NCBI GenBank assembly: GCA_031265355.1
Contig: JAISCT010000003.1
Span: 1 to 64,000, forward strand
Direction of reading: 5' to 3'
Source of the DNA: Oscillospiraceae bacterium
GTDB taxonomy: Bacteria > Bacillota > Clostridia > Oscillospirales > UBA929
Length of the DNA stretch: 64,000 bases
In this document: piece by piece, positions 53,480-61,812 of the stretch
How the letters are laid out: every line of letters starts with the position of its first letter
Numbering within the stretch: position 1 is the first letter of the stretch
Program-made: the position numbers and the translations under genes
Notes under the pieces: model-generated
What the model was told of the DNA's origin: nothing
Seen by the model: the letters and a program-made list of their open reading frames with translations, nothing else
Database searches by the model: none

Positions 53480-55237
53480 TTGCTCAAACGGCACCTTCGG
53501 CCCTATGCGGGGTCAATCGGCGCCGTGTTGTTGTTGCTGCTCACGCAGGCGCTGCTCGACTTGTATCTGCCGACCCTCAACCGGGAGATCATCAACAACG
53601 GCATCATGCCAAACCCCGTGACGGGGCAGTCGAATGTACCCTATATCTGGCGCACCGGCGGCTTTATGCTGCTCACAGCCACTGTTTCGATGGCCTGCGC
53701 CATCGCCGCCTCCTGGTTTGCCTCGCGCACCGCCATGGCCGCCGGACGCGACATCCGGACCCGGTTGTTTGCACATGTGCAGTCCTTCTCTCGGCAGGAA
53801 ATGGACCGCTTCGGCACGCCCTCGCTCATTACACGGACGACAAACGACGTACAGCAGGTGCAGATCGCCGTCATGATGATGCTGCGTATGATGGTCACGG
53901 CACCCCTCATGGCCGTCGGCGGCGTTGTCATGGCCCTGCGGCAGGACGTGACGCTCTCCTCCATCATCGCCGTTATCGTACCGGTCATGGCTCTCTTTGT
54001 GGCGCTGCTGGCGTCGCGCTTTCTGCCGATGATGGGCCTTCAGCAAAAGAAACTCGACCGGCTGACGCAGGTCATGCGAGAAAAACTCTCCGGCGTGCGC
54101 GTCATCCGCGCCTTCGTCCGGGAGGATTACGAGGAGGCGCGTTTCGACACAGCCAACCGCGAACACGCCGACGTCAATTTGAAGATTGGCCGGCTGATGG
54201 CCTATATGATGCCCGCCATGACCATCTTGTTCAACACCTCGATGGCGGCTGTGCTGTGGTTCGGCGCCCACCGCATCGACGCGGGCCTCATGGACATGGG
54301 CCGGCTAATGGCCTTTCTCACTTATTTGATGCAAATTCTTATGTCCGTCATGATCGCCGTCATGATGTTCATTCTGTTGCCGCGCGCGGCGGCCTCAGCC
54401 GGCCGTATCAACGAAGTGCTGGGCCTCGCGCCCTCGATCCGGGAACCGGAACCCGGCGCGGCGCGGGACCTGGGCAACTTCGGGCAAGCGCCGGCGCTCA
54501 TCCGGTTCGACCATGTGTCGTTCCGCTACCCAGGCGCCGAGGCCGACGTGCTCACGGACATCTGTTTTGACGCCGCGCCGGGTCAGGTCGTCGCCGTCGT
54601 CGGCTCGACAGGGTCGGGCAAATCTACGCTGGTAAACCTCATCCCCCGTTTCTTCGACGTGACGGAGGGCGCCGTCCTGCTGGGCGGCACGGACATCCGC
54701 AGCCTGCCGCTGCACACGCTGCGCGCCCAGATCGGATTTATCCCCCAAAAGGCGTTTCTCTTCACCGGCACGGTGGCCTCAAACCTCCGCTGCGGCCGGG
54801 AGGAGGCCGACGACGAAGCCCTGTGGGAGGCGCTTGCGATCGCGCAGGCGCGGGACTTCGTCGCCGCGATGCCAAACGGGCTGGTGGCGCCGATCGAACA
54901 GGGCGGCGCCAACGTCTCCGGCGGGCAGCGGCAGCGGCTGGCCATCGCCCGCGCGCTGGTGAAACAGCCGGCGCTCTATGTGTTTGACGACAGCTTCTCC
55001 GCACTCGATCTCAAGACTGACGCCGCGCTGCGCGCCGCGCTCCGGCGTTCTCTCTCGAACGCCGTGATCTTCATTGTGGCGCAGCGTATCTCCACGATCC
55101 AAAGGGCCGACCTCATCCTGGTGCTGGACGAGGGCCGCATGGCGGGCCGCGGGACGCACGAGGAACTCCTGCGCACCTGCGAGGTGTACCGGGAGATTGC
55201 GCGCTCCCAGCTTCCGAAAGGGGGGAGACCCGCGTGA
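53480..55237 (+). CDS. ABC exporter subunit with degenerate ATPase site (half-transporter A)
   Basis: This roughly 585-residue half-transporter has six membrane helices (to about 310) and a nucleotide-binding domain with Walker A GSTGSGKSTLVNL, Q-loop FIPQKAFLF, signature VSGGQRQRLAIA and Walker B YVFDDSFSALD. The catalytic Glu after the Walker B Asp is Asp, the mark of the non-catalytic site in heterodimers such as TM287/288, LmrCD and BmrCD. The TTG at 53,480 is 18 bases from AGGAGG. The well-spaced codons are ATC at 53,471/53,474, so initiation may be unusual. It overlaps the second subunit by four bases. Probable multidrug or peptide/lipid exporter. Confidence 0.9.
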   Translation: MLKRHLRPYAGSIGAVLLLLLTQALLDLYLPTLNREIINNGIMPNPVTGQSNVPYIWRTGGFMLLTATVSMACAIAASWFASRTAMAAGRDIRTRLFAHVQSFSRQEMDRFGTPSLITRTTNDVQQVQIAVMMMLRMMVTAPLMAVGGVVMALRQDVTLSSIIAVIVPVMALFVALLASRFLPMMGLQQKKLDRLTQVMREKLSGVRVIRAFVREDYEEARFDTANREHADVNLKIGRLMAYMMPAMTILFNTSMAAVLWFGAHRIDAGLMDMGRLMAFLTYLMQILMSVMIAVMMFILLPRAAASAGRINEVLGLAPSIREPEPGAARDLGNFGQAPALIRFDHVSFRYPGAEADVLTDICFDAAPGQVVAVVGSTGSGKSTLVNLIPRFFDVTEGAVLLGGTDIRSLPLHTLRAQIGFIPQKAFLFTGTVASNLRCGREEADDEALWEALAIAQARDFVAAMPNGLVAPIEQGGANVSGGQRQRLAIARALVKQPALYVFDDSFSALDLKTDAALRAALRRSLSNAVIFIVAQRISTIQRADLILVLDEGRMAGRGTHEELLRTCEVYREIARSQLPKGGRPA

Positions 55238-57102
55238 GCGATAAGAAACCGTCCGCGCCGCCGCGCCCGACCCGGCCCCCGTTTGGAGGACCCGGCCCGG
55301 CGGGCCGCATGCCGGCGGAGAAGGCGAAAAACTTCGGCGGCGCCATGCGGCGTCTGGCCGGCTACCTGCGGCCGCAGTGGCCCGCCGTCGCCGCCGTGTT
55401 TGTGATGACCATTTTGAGCGTCGGGTCCAACATCGCCGGACCCAGAATCATGGAGACCGGGATCAACGAGCTTGTAAGCGCCGTCTCACAGAAGATCTCC
55501 GCGGGCGCCGCCGCGCGGATGGACTTCACCCCCTTCGGCCGCGCGCTGACGCTCATGCTGGGCGCCTATCTCGCGGCGGCGCTGTTTCTGTTTGTGCAGT
55601 CGCGTCTCATGACGCGTGTGTCGCGCAACGTCATCTACCACATGCGCCGCGAGGTCGACAGAAAGCTCTCCCGCCTGCCGCTCTCCTACTACGACGGCAC
55701 CGGCCGCGGCGAGATCCTCTCCCGCGTGACGAACGACATCGACAACATCAGCGCCACGCTCCAGCAAAATCTGACCCAGATCGTCACGGCAGTGTTCACG
55801 CTGTTTGGCGTCCTCATCATGATGTTTACAATCCACGCCACGCTGACCCTCCTTTGTCTGCTGACGCTGCCGCTTATGTTTTTGGCGACGGCGCTCATCA
55901 TGCGGCGTTCACAGAAATACTTTGGCACTCAGTGGGCGTCCACCGGAGCGCTGGGCGCGCTGACGGAGGAGGCCTACACGGGGCACGAGATTATAACCGC
56001 TTTCGGCCGGGAGGAGGCCATGCGCACCCGCTTTGGGGAGGAGAACACACGGCTGTACCGCGCGGGGTTTCGCGCACAGTTTTTATCCGGTATCATCATG
56101 CCGATGATGTGGATGCTGAACAACTTGAACTTCGTCGTCGTCTGCGTGTACGGCGGCGTGCAGGTAGCCGGCGGGGCCATGTCGTTCGGCGCCGTGCAGG
56201 CGATGATCCAATACGCCCGGCAGTTCACCCAGCCCATCCAGCAGACCTCCGCGATTCTCAACATGCTGCAGTCCACCGCAGCCTCGGCCGAACGGGTTTT
56301 CGAACTGCTGGACGTAGCGGAAGAGACGCCGGACACCGGCGACACCCGGCTGTCGGACCCGCGCGGCGCGGTGTGTTTCGAGAACGTATCGTTTGCTTAC
56401 CGTCCGGACGCGCCGCTGATCGCGCACATGAATTTGTCGCTGCGCCCCGGTCAGCGGGTGGCCATTGTCGGGCCGACCGGCGCGGGCAAGACGACGATCG
56501 TCAACCTGCTCATGCGCTTCTACGAGCTGGATGAAGGCCGCATCACGGTGGACGGCACGGACATCCGTTCGATGCGGCGGCGGGATCTGCGCGCGCTGTT
56601 TGGCATGGTGCTGCAGGACACTTGGCTCTTTCACGGCACCATCCGCGAAAACATCGCCTACGGTCGTCAGGACGCCGACGCGGCGGCGGTGCGGCGGGCG
56701 GCGTCCGTCGCGTCCGTCGACCACTTTGTGCGCACGTTGGAACACGGCTACGACACGGAGATCAACGACGACGCCACGAACATCTCACAGGGTCAGAAGC
56801 AGCTTCTGACCATCGCTCGGGCGTTTCTGTCCGACCCGCAGATTTTGATCCTGGACGAGGCCACCTCCTCGGTGGACACCCGCACGGAGATTTTGATCCA
56901 GCGGGCGATGGAAAAACTCATGCAAAACCGCACCAGCTTCATTATCGCTCACCGACTTTCCACCATCCGGGACGCGGACCTCATCTTGGTCATGCGCGAC
57001 GGCGCCATCGTCGAACAGGGCCGCCACGAGGAGCTCCTCGCCCAGGGCGGCTTCTACGCCGAGATGTACAACAGCCAGTTCGCCGAAGAGGCCACCTCAT
57101 AA
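55234..57102 (+). CDS. ABC exporter subunit with canonical ATPase site (half-transporter B)
   Basis: This 622-residue protein starts at GTG 55,234 after GGGGGGAG, overlapping the upstream stop. A Pro/Lys-rich N-terminal extension of about 35 residues precedes six membrane helices. The ATPase domain has Walker A GPTGAGKTTIVNL, Q-loop MVLQDTWLF, signature ISQGQKQLLTIA and Walker B ILILDEATSSVD with the catalytic Glu, plus an H-loop in IIAHRLST. It pairs with the preceding subunit, giving one active and one inactive ATP site. The substrate is unknown. Confidence 0.93.
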   Translation: MSDKKPSAPPRPTRPPFGGPGPAGRMPAEKAKNFGGAMRRLAGYLRPQWPAVAAVFVMTILSVGSNIAGPRIMETGINELVSAVSQKISAGAAARMDFTPFGRALTLMLGAYLAAALFLFVQSRLMTRVSRNVIYHMRREVDRKLSRLPLSYYDGTGRGEILSRVTNDIDNISATLQQNLTQIVTAVFTLFGVLIMMFTIHATLTLLCLLTLPLMFLATALIMRRSQKYFGTQWASTGALGALTEEAYTGHEIITAFGREEAMRTRFGEENTRLYRAGFRAQFLSGIIMPMMWMLNNLNFVVVCVYGGVQVAGGAMSFGAVQAMIQYARQFTQPIQQTSAILNMLQSTAASAERVFELLDVAEETPDTGDTRLSDPRGAVCFENVSFAYRPDAPLIAHMNLSLRPGQRVAIVGPTGAGKTTIVNLLMRFYELDEGRITVDGTDIRSMRRRDLRALFGMVLQDTWLFHGTIRENIAYGRQDADAAAVRRAASVASVDHFVRTLEHGYDTEINDDATNISQGQKQLLTIARAFLSDPQILILDEATSSVDTRTEILIQRAMEKLMQNRTSFIIAHRLSTIRDADLILVMRDGAIVEQGRHEELLAQGGFYAEMYNSQFAEEATS

Positions 57103-57133
57103 GGGGACAGGCTCGGCGGCGCCTCAGGACATC

Positions 57134-57180
57134 GCAAAGACAGCGCCCGTCCCCTCCCCGGGGACGGGCGCTGTCTTTGC
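57134..57180 (+). terminator. 21-base perfect hairpin after the ABC exporter operon
   Basis: The arms at 57,134-57,154 and 57,160-57,180 pair perfectly over 21 bases around a five-base loop, beginning GCAAAGACAGCGCCCG. No T run follows. It lies between convergent transcripts and likely blocks readthrough both ways. Confidence 0.65.
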
Positions 57181-57234
57181 CGTCTATAATTTCCAATATT
57201 TTACATTTTTCTCAAGCACACAACGGCGCGTGAT

Positions 57235-57684
57235 TCAGCCGAAGGCCTTCTGACAGCGCAGGAATTTTTTGACGATGCCGCCAAACTCCGGCTGGCTGAA
57301 GAAGAGGACGATCGGGCGGCCGGTCTCATCCCGGTACTGCAGTTTCAGATACGCCGGCTGCTGGTTGCCGATGTACAGCGCGCCGAGCCCGGAAAACATG
57401 GGGTTGTCGCTGTTTTCCCACGGCCGCAGCGAAGGCGCGAGCGCGGCCGTAGGCGGGCGTCTCTCCGCCTGCCAGGTGGAACGCACGTCCGCCAACCGGT
57501 GTTTCGTCAGTTCGATCACCCGGACCGTCGGTATGCGATGGAGCATCTCCTCCGTGTCGAGCGACACCACGCGGACTTCGCGCGGCCACAGTTCAATCCG
57601 GCACAGGCGCTCCACTCCGTTTCTCTCGGCGCCGAGCCGGCCCTGGGCGACCGCCAAGGGTCTTTCCGCCTGCTCCTTCTTCAC
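57235..57684 (-). CDS. Hypothetical protein downstream of mgtE
   Basis: About 149 residues from GTG 57,684 (GGAGAGG upstream), or 165 from ATG 57,732. The text alternates short beta segments (RIELWPREVRVVSL, ALYIGNQQPAYLKLQYRD, IVLFFSQPEFGGIVKKFL) and could be a small beta-sandwich or PH-like domain; no family was recognised. It starts about 55 bases after mgtE on the same strand, so probably cotranscribed. Confidence 0.55.
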   Translation of the reverse strand: MKKEQAERPLAVAQGRLGAERNGVERLCRIELWPREVRVVSLDTEEMLHRIPTVRVIELTKHRLADVRSTWQAERRPPTAALAPSLRPWENSDNPMFSGLGALYIGNQQPAYLKLQYRDETGRPIVLFFSQPEFGGIVKKFLRCQKAFG

Positions 57685-57738
57685 GATCTCACACACCTCT
57701 CCCCGGTTACACCCCCGCCGCTTTGGGACCATCCGCCG

Positions 57739-59076
57739 TCACAGCGGCAAAATGAGCTGCGCGATGGAGAAAAAGATGATCAGAGAGACGGCGTCCACCA
57801 TCGTGCTGATGAGCGGGGCCGCCATCACGGCGGGGTCCGCCCGGAAGGCGCGGGCCACCATCGGCAGCAATCCGCCCAAGGTCTGCGCGATGACCACGGT
57901 GAGCAGCATGCTGAAGGACACCGTGAGCCCCAACACCACATCTCTCTCCTGCAGATATACGCGCACAAAATTGACGGCCGACAGGAGCACGCCCACCACG
58001 AGGCTTGTCCTCAGTTCCTTCCACCAGATCCGGGCAAAGTCCCGGGCGCCGATCTCCTCGAGCGCCATACCGCGGATCACCACCGTGGAGCTCTGGCTGC
58101 CCGCGTTGCCGCCCGTGCCGGTGATCATCGGCACGAAGGTCACAAGCAGCGGAACGGCCGCAATGGCCGCCGTGTATTGCTTCATGATGCCCCCGGTGAT
58201 CATGCCGGAGATCATCAGCACCAGCAGCCAGGTGATGCGGTTGCGCGCCAGGCTCAGGATGCCGGTGCGCAAGTATGGCTTTTCGGAGGGGCGCATGGCC
58301 GCCATCTTCTCGAAGTCCTCGGTGGCCTCCTCTTGCACGACGTCGATGATGTCGTCGATCGTGATGATGCCCACCAGTCTGTCCTCTTTGTCCACGACGG
58401 GGAGGCTCAGGAGGTCGTACTTTTTGAACTGGTGGGCCACGGCCTCCTGGTCGTCCAGCGTCCGGGCCGCGACAAACACCGTGTCCATGACGTCGCGCAC
58501 CCGCGCGCCGCTGTCCGCGAGCAACAATTTGCGCACCGACACGACGCCCTCCAGGTGGCGCGTCCCGTCGGTGACGTAACAGGTGTAGATCGTTTCCTTG
58601 TCGGGCCCGACCTTTCGGATGCGGCCGAACGCCTCGGCGATCGTGATGCCGCCGGGCAGGTCCACAAATTCCACGGTCATGATGCTACCGGCCGAATTGT
58701 CCGGGTACTGCAGCAGGGAGTTGATCTGCGCGCGCGTGTCCTCCCGCGCGTTGGCCAGCACTTTCTTGACGATACCGGCCGGCATCTCCTCGATGAAATC
58801 CGCCGCATCATCCAGGTAGAGTTCTTCGATGATGACGGCGATCTCCTTGTCGGTCAGCGCCTCGATGATCGACCGCTGGGTTTCGGGAAAGAGATTGGCA
58901 AACACCTCACTCGCCGTGTCTTTGGTCAGCATTCGGAAGATGATGACCGCCTTTTCGCTCTCCAATGTCTCCAAAAAACCCGCGATGTCCGCGGGATTTT
59001 GCTGCAGCAGCTCCGTCTGCAGACGCTGATATTGCTTGCTGCCCAGGTCGTCGAGCAGCATATTGTAATCAAACAT
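57739..59076 (-). CDS. mgtE: Magnesium transporter
   Basis: This 445-residue protein has an MgtE N domain (to about 130), two CBS domains (about 130-255, with PDNSAGSIMT and LVGIITIDDIIDVV) and a five-helix membrane domain with GTGGNAGSQSSTVVIRGMA. It is a Mg2+-gated channel; the cytoplasmic domains close the pore when magnesium is sufficient. The ATG at 59,076 (MFDYNMLL) is seven bases after GGGAGG; two upstream in-frame ATGs are poorly spaced. It has a leader of about 360 bases, long enough for a regulatory RNA, though a recognisable M-box was not found. Confidence 0.96.
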   Translation of the reverse strand: MFDYNMLLDDLGSKQYQRLQTELLQQNPADIAGFLETLESEKAVIIFRMLTKDTASEVFANLFPETQRSIIEALTDKEIAVIIEELYLDDAADFIEEMPAGIVKKVLANAREDTRAQINSLLQYPDNSAGSIMTVEFVDLPGGITIAEAFGRIRKVGPDKETIYTCYVTDGTRHLEGVVSVRKLLLADSGARVRDVMDTVFVAARTLDDQEAVAHQFKKYDLLSLPVVDKEDRLVGIITIDDIIDVVQEEATEDFEKMAAMRPSEKPYLRTGILSLARNRITWLLVLMISGMITGGIMKQYTAAIAAVPLLVTFVPMITGTGGNAGSQSSTVVIRGMALEEIGARDFARIWWKELRTSLVVGVLLSAVNFVRVYLQERDVVLGLTVSFSMLLTVVIAQTLGGLLPMVARAFRADPAVMAAPLISTMVDAVSLIIFFSIAQLILPL

Positions 59077-59470
59077 TTCCATACCTCCCGGCGGAAACGG
59101 GCATGGAAACACAAAGCCAGACGGAGCGCCGCCTTGTCAGCGGCCGACGGCCCGGTGGGCGCCGCGGACGGCCGCATGAAAAACGGCGGGGGTCTCACGC
59201 CTCTTTGCGTCCCCACGCCGACAGCCCGCCCTTGTACTTCGCGGAGGGCCTGAGCCCTCCCCGGCTCTCTCGGCGGGCGTCACCTCACCGCCGCGCGGCG
59301 AAGGCTGCCTCTCGGGACCGCTTCTCATGTTCTCACCGTCCTTCATCCGTATAAAATCCATTATCTGACATATGTATCAATATCTGTCATACGCCTCACC
59401 CGGCGCTGTGCACACTCAAATCCTTTCTCACTTCGTCTCTCATTATACCGTGGCAGATGGGGGTCTGTAA
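59077..59470 (-). promoter_or_regulatory. mgtE promoter and long untranslated leader
   Basis: TTACAG (59,465-59,470), a 17-base spacer and TATAAT (59,442-59,447) read on the minus strand toward mgtE. The 360-base leader has several GC-rich stems and a TGACAGATAT/ATATGTCA-like palindrome near 59,370-59,395. A GGTGAGGC string recalls the M-box but the other conserved M-box blocks are missing. Confidence 0.5.
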
Positions 59471-59512
59471 ACCTGGTTTCAAAAATTTCACCCCGTTTCG
59501 GCAAAATCACTC

Positions 59513-59541
59513 TTGCGTCTCGGCGCACTTGGCGCTATAAT
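59513..59541 (+). promoter_or_regulatory. tRNA-Gly promoter
   Basis: TTGCGT (59,513-59,518), a 17-base spacer and TATAAT (59,536-59,541) precede the tRNA by 36 bases. Confidence 0.75.
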
Positions 59542-59577
59542 AGAAAAGTGTTGGGGCGCGCTCCGTCCGGCGCATCT

Positions 59578-59652
59578 GCGGGAGTAGTTCAGTGGTAGAG
59601 CGTCAGCTTCCCAAGCTGAAAGTCGCGGGTTCGAATCCCGTTTCCCGCTCCA
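59578..59652 (+). tRNA. tRNA-Gly (anticodon CCC)
   Basis: The sequence folds into a full cloverleaf. The acceptor GCGGGAG pairs with TTCCCGC. The D arm is GTTC/GAGC. The anticodon stem TCAGC/GCTGA holds loop TTCCCAA, giving anticodon CCC, which reads GGG. The T arm holds TTCGAAT. The CCA end is encoded. It has its own promoter and is followed by an intrinsic terminator. Confidence 0.95.
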
Positions 59653-59658
59653 AATCAA

Positions 59659-59684
59659 AAATCCGCCTCAAGGGCGGATTTTTT
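59659..59684 (+). terminator. Intrinsic terminator of tRNA-Gly
   Basis: A nine-base stem AAATCCGCC/GGCGGATTT with a short loop, followed by a T run, begins seven bases after the tRNA CCA end. Confidence 0.9.
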
Positions 59685-59721
59685 CATCATCAAAACATTT
59701 GTAAAAGCGTGGGCGGCCCGG

Positions 59722-59750
59722 TTGATTTTTTATGCACTATATGCTATGAT
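59722..59750 (+). promoter_or_regulatory. Promoter of the C69 dipeptidase gene
   Basis: TTGATT (59,722-59,727), a 17-base spacer and TATGAT (59,745-59,750) lie 33 bases before the start codon. Confidence 0.7.
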
Positions 59751-59783
59751 TATACTGTTCAAAGAGAAAGGGATGACACAGGT

Positions 59784-61703
59784 ATGAAAAGAAGGTTTGC
59801 AACATTTGGGAAACGGGCGGCGGCCGTGTCGCTCACAGTGGTCTTCTTTGTGGTCACCGCCATCGGCGCCAGCGCCTGCACCAGCTTCTACCTCGGCAAG
59901 GGCACCACGGAAAACGGCGCTGTGATCTGGGGCCGCTCCGAGGACATCTCGGCCCGCTACGCGAAGCTCTACCGCGTCCATCCCGCGGAGACGCACGGGG
60001 AGGGAGAAGACTATGTGTCCTCCACCGGCTTCCGCTGGCCGTACCCGGCGCAGACACTGCGCTACACCTACGTGGCGGATTCCGTACTCAACGAAGGCTA
60101 CACGCCGGAGCCTTACGCCGAGGCCGGCATCAATGAGAAAAACGTCGCCATCTCCGCCACCGTCACGCTGAGCGGCATGCGAACCGCCATCACCGGCAGT
60201 CGCAACACCCTTGGTCTTGATACGCTCGTCTCCACCCAGAACGGCGGACTGGCCGAGACCGACCTCACGTCGGTGGTGCTGATGCAGGCGACCTCGGCCC
60301 GCCACGCCGTGGAACTGGTCGCCGAGGTCGTCGACACCGTGGGCGCGGCCGGCACGGAGGGTTTCATGGTGAGCGACCCGGACGAAGTCTGGTACATGCA
60401 GCTTCTCTCCGGGCACCAGTACGTGGCGGTCAAGGCGCCCGCCGACAAGATCGGCTTCTCGCCCAACATGCCGGGCAATGTGGACGTCAGCGACGTGGAG
60501 AACGTGGTCGCCTCCCCCGGACTCATATCCGTCGCCCAGCAGGCCGGCACGCTGAGGCTGGACGAGGCGGGGTTTATCAAGATTGCGGACAGCTACGCGA
60601 ACCTCCCGACCAGCGTCGCGGGCCGCCTATGGCTGGGCGCCAACTATCTGCACGACGAGGAGACGGCGAAGGCCCTGACCCCCGGTTACATCAGCTACTT
60701 CCAGAGCCCGCGTCCCGAGAAGAATTACACCTTGTATGAGGCGTTGCGCCTGCTCGCCTACCGCGGGGAGGGCACGTCCAAGGACGCCGGCAGCGGCACG
60801 GGCAACAGCTCCGCCATCGGCAACGACGGCACGGTGGAGGCGCACGTGTTTGAGACCCGGGACGATCTGCCGACCCCGCTGGCCACCGTGGAGTGGCTCA
60901 GCATCGCGCCGCCCGAGTTCGGCGTGTATCTCCCGTTCTACGGCGCCCTGGTGACCGAGACCTACGAGATGTACGGCCGGCCCGACACCGCCTCTTACAA
61001 CAACGCAGACCCGGATGCAAATTCCATGTACTGGGTGTTCCGCGAGCTCTACACGCTCTGCAAGGGCCCGCGGGACGCCACAGAGCTCGGATCCCGCGCA
61101 CTCCGCACGCGCTACGGCGCCGGCGTGCAGGCCTTCTGGGAGCGGTATCAGAAATCTCTCATCGCGCAGCAGACCGACGTGGACGCCGCCATGGTGGAGA
61201 TCTACGAACACAACCCGGCCCTGGCCCAGAAGAAGGCCACGGACATCTCGAAGGCCATCTCTGAAGAGGCCTATGTGTACGCGAAGGCGCTCCTGCGGGA
61301 GCTGAAGGCCTTCCAGGCCGCCGGCACGACAGGCGCGTTTGTACCCTCTCTGCTGGCCGACGAGAGCGCTCTGCCGACCTACGCCGGGCTGCTCACCGTT
61401 CTGTCCGCGCCTGCGCCTGTCCTTGAGCCCGGGGCCGACGCCTCTCTCTCCGCCTCCGTCACGGTCGACAACATCTCCGCCTCGGAGGCCGCCGCGACGC
61501 TCATCGTCGCGCTGTACGCCGCCGACGGCCGGCTGCTGGGCACCCAAACCGAGACGGCCGCGCTCCCATCGTTTACAGAGACCGCGCTTGCCCTCTCCGC
61601 CAATTCAGGCGCCGCCGCCTACGCGCGGGCCTTTGTCTGGCAATCCGACATGGCCCCGATCGGCGGCGCGCAGGCGCTGCCTCTCCTGTCGGCCGCCGAC
61701 TGA
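59784..61703 (+). CDS. Secreted C69-family dipeptidase with C-terminal beta module
   Basis: This 639-residue protein has a signal peptide (RAAAVSLTVVFFVVTAIGASA) ending right before Cys in ACTSFYLGKG. That Cys is the N-terminal nucleophile of C69 (PepD-type) Ntn hydrolases, exposed by signal removal. IWGRSEDIS, NEKNVAISAT, EGFMVSDPDEVWYMQLLSGHQYVAVK (split across short motifs) and GNSSAIGNDGTVEAHVF fit the family. It would cleave dipeptides outside the cell. The last 90 residues form the beta module ending ARAFVWQSDMAPI that is shared with the GH67 and GH2 proteins. The ATG at 59,784 is chosen; upstream frame overlaps the tRNA. Confidence 0.92.
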   Translation: MKRRFATFGKRAAAVSLTVVFFVVTAIGASACTSFYLGKGTTENGAVIWGRSEDISARYAKLYRVHPAETHGEGEDYVSSTGFRWPYPAQTLRYTYVADSVLNEGYTPEPYAEAGINEKNVAISATVTLSGMRTAITGSRNTLGLDTLVSTQNGGLAETDLTSVVLMQATSARHAVELVAEVVDTVGAAGTEGFMVSDPDEVWYMQLLSGHQYVAVKAPADKIGFSPNMPGNVDVSDVENVVASPGLISVAQQAGTLRLDEAGFIKIADSYANLPTSVAGRLWLGANYLHDEETAKALTPGYISYFQSPRPEKNYTLYEALRLLAYRGEGTSKDAGSGTGNSSAIGNDGTVEAHVFETRDDLPTPLATVEWLSIAPPEFGVYLPFYGALVTETYEMYGRPDTASYNNADPDANSMYWVFRELYTLCKGPRDATELGSRALRTRYGAGVQAFWERYQKSLIAQQTDVDAAMVEIYEHNPALAQKKATDISKAISEEAYVYAKALLRELKAFQAAGTTGAFVPSLLADESALPTYAGLLTVLSAPAPVLEPGADASLSASVTVDNISASEAAATLIVALYAADGRLLGTQTETAALPSFTETALALSANSGAAAYARAFVWQSDMAPIGGAQALPLLSAAD

Positions 61704-61769
61704 CGCACTCTTCTCTGGCGACGAACCTCCTCCGGGACCGCCCTGTCAGGCGGTCCGGAACGGATAACG

Positions 61770-61806
61770 ATAGGCGGCTCCCGGCGTAAGGCTGGGAGCC
61801 GCCTAT
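61770..61806. terminator. Bidirectional terminator between dipeptidase and EcfA genes
   Basis: A perfect 13-base stem, ATAGGCGGCTCCC/GGGAGCCGCCTAT, with an 11-base loop, followed by TTGGTTT on the plus strand. It lies between convergent genes. A smaller GACCGCC/GGCGGTC hairpin precedes it. Confidence 0.8.
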
Positions 61807-61812
61807 TTGGTT

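Noticed and set aside
53425-54570. Alternative frame inside the first ABC exporter gene, starting near the same ribosome site
   Set aside because: The translation has no membrane helices or ATPase motifs; the overlapping frame has all of them.
57499-59253. 584-codon plus-strand frame opposite mgtE
   Set aside because: His/Asp/Arg-rich shadow; mgtE on the other strand is complete.
59077-59440. M-box (ykoK) magnesium riboswitch before mgtE
   Set aside because: Only one short conserved-looking string was found. The GCUGCCGCCC-type block and the closing conserved strands are not visible, so it is not annotated as such.
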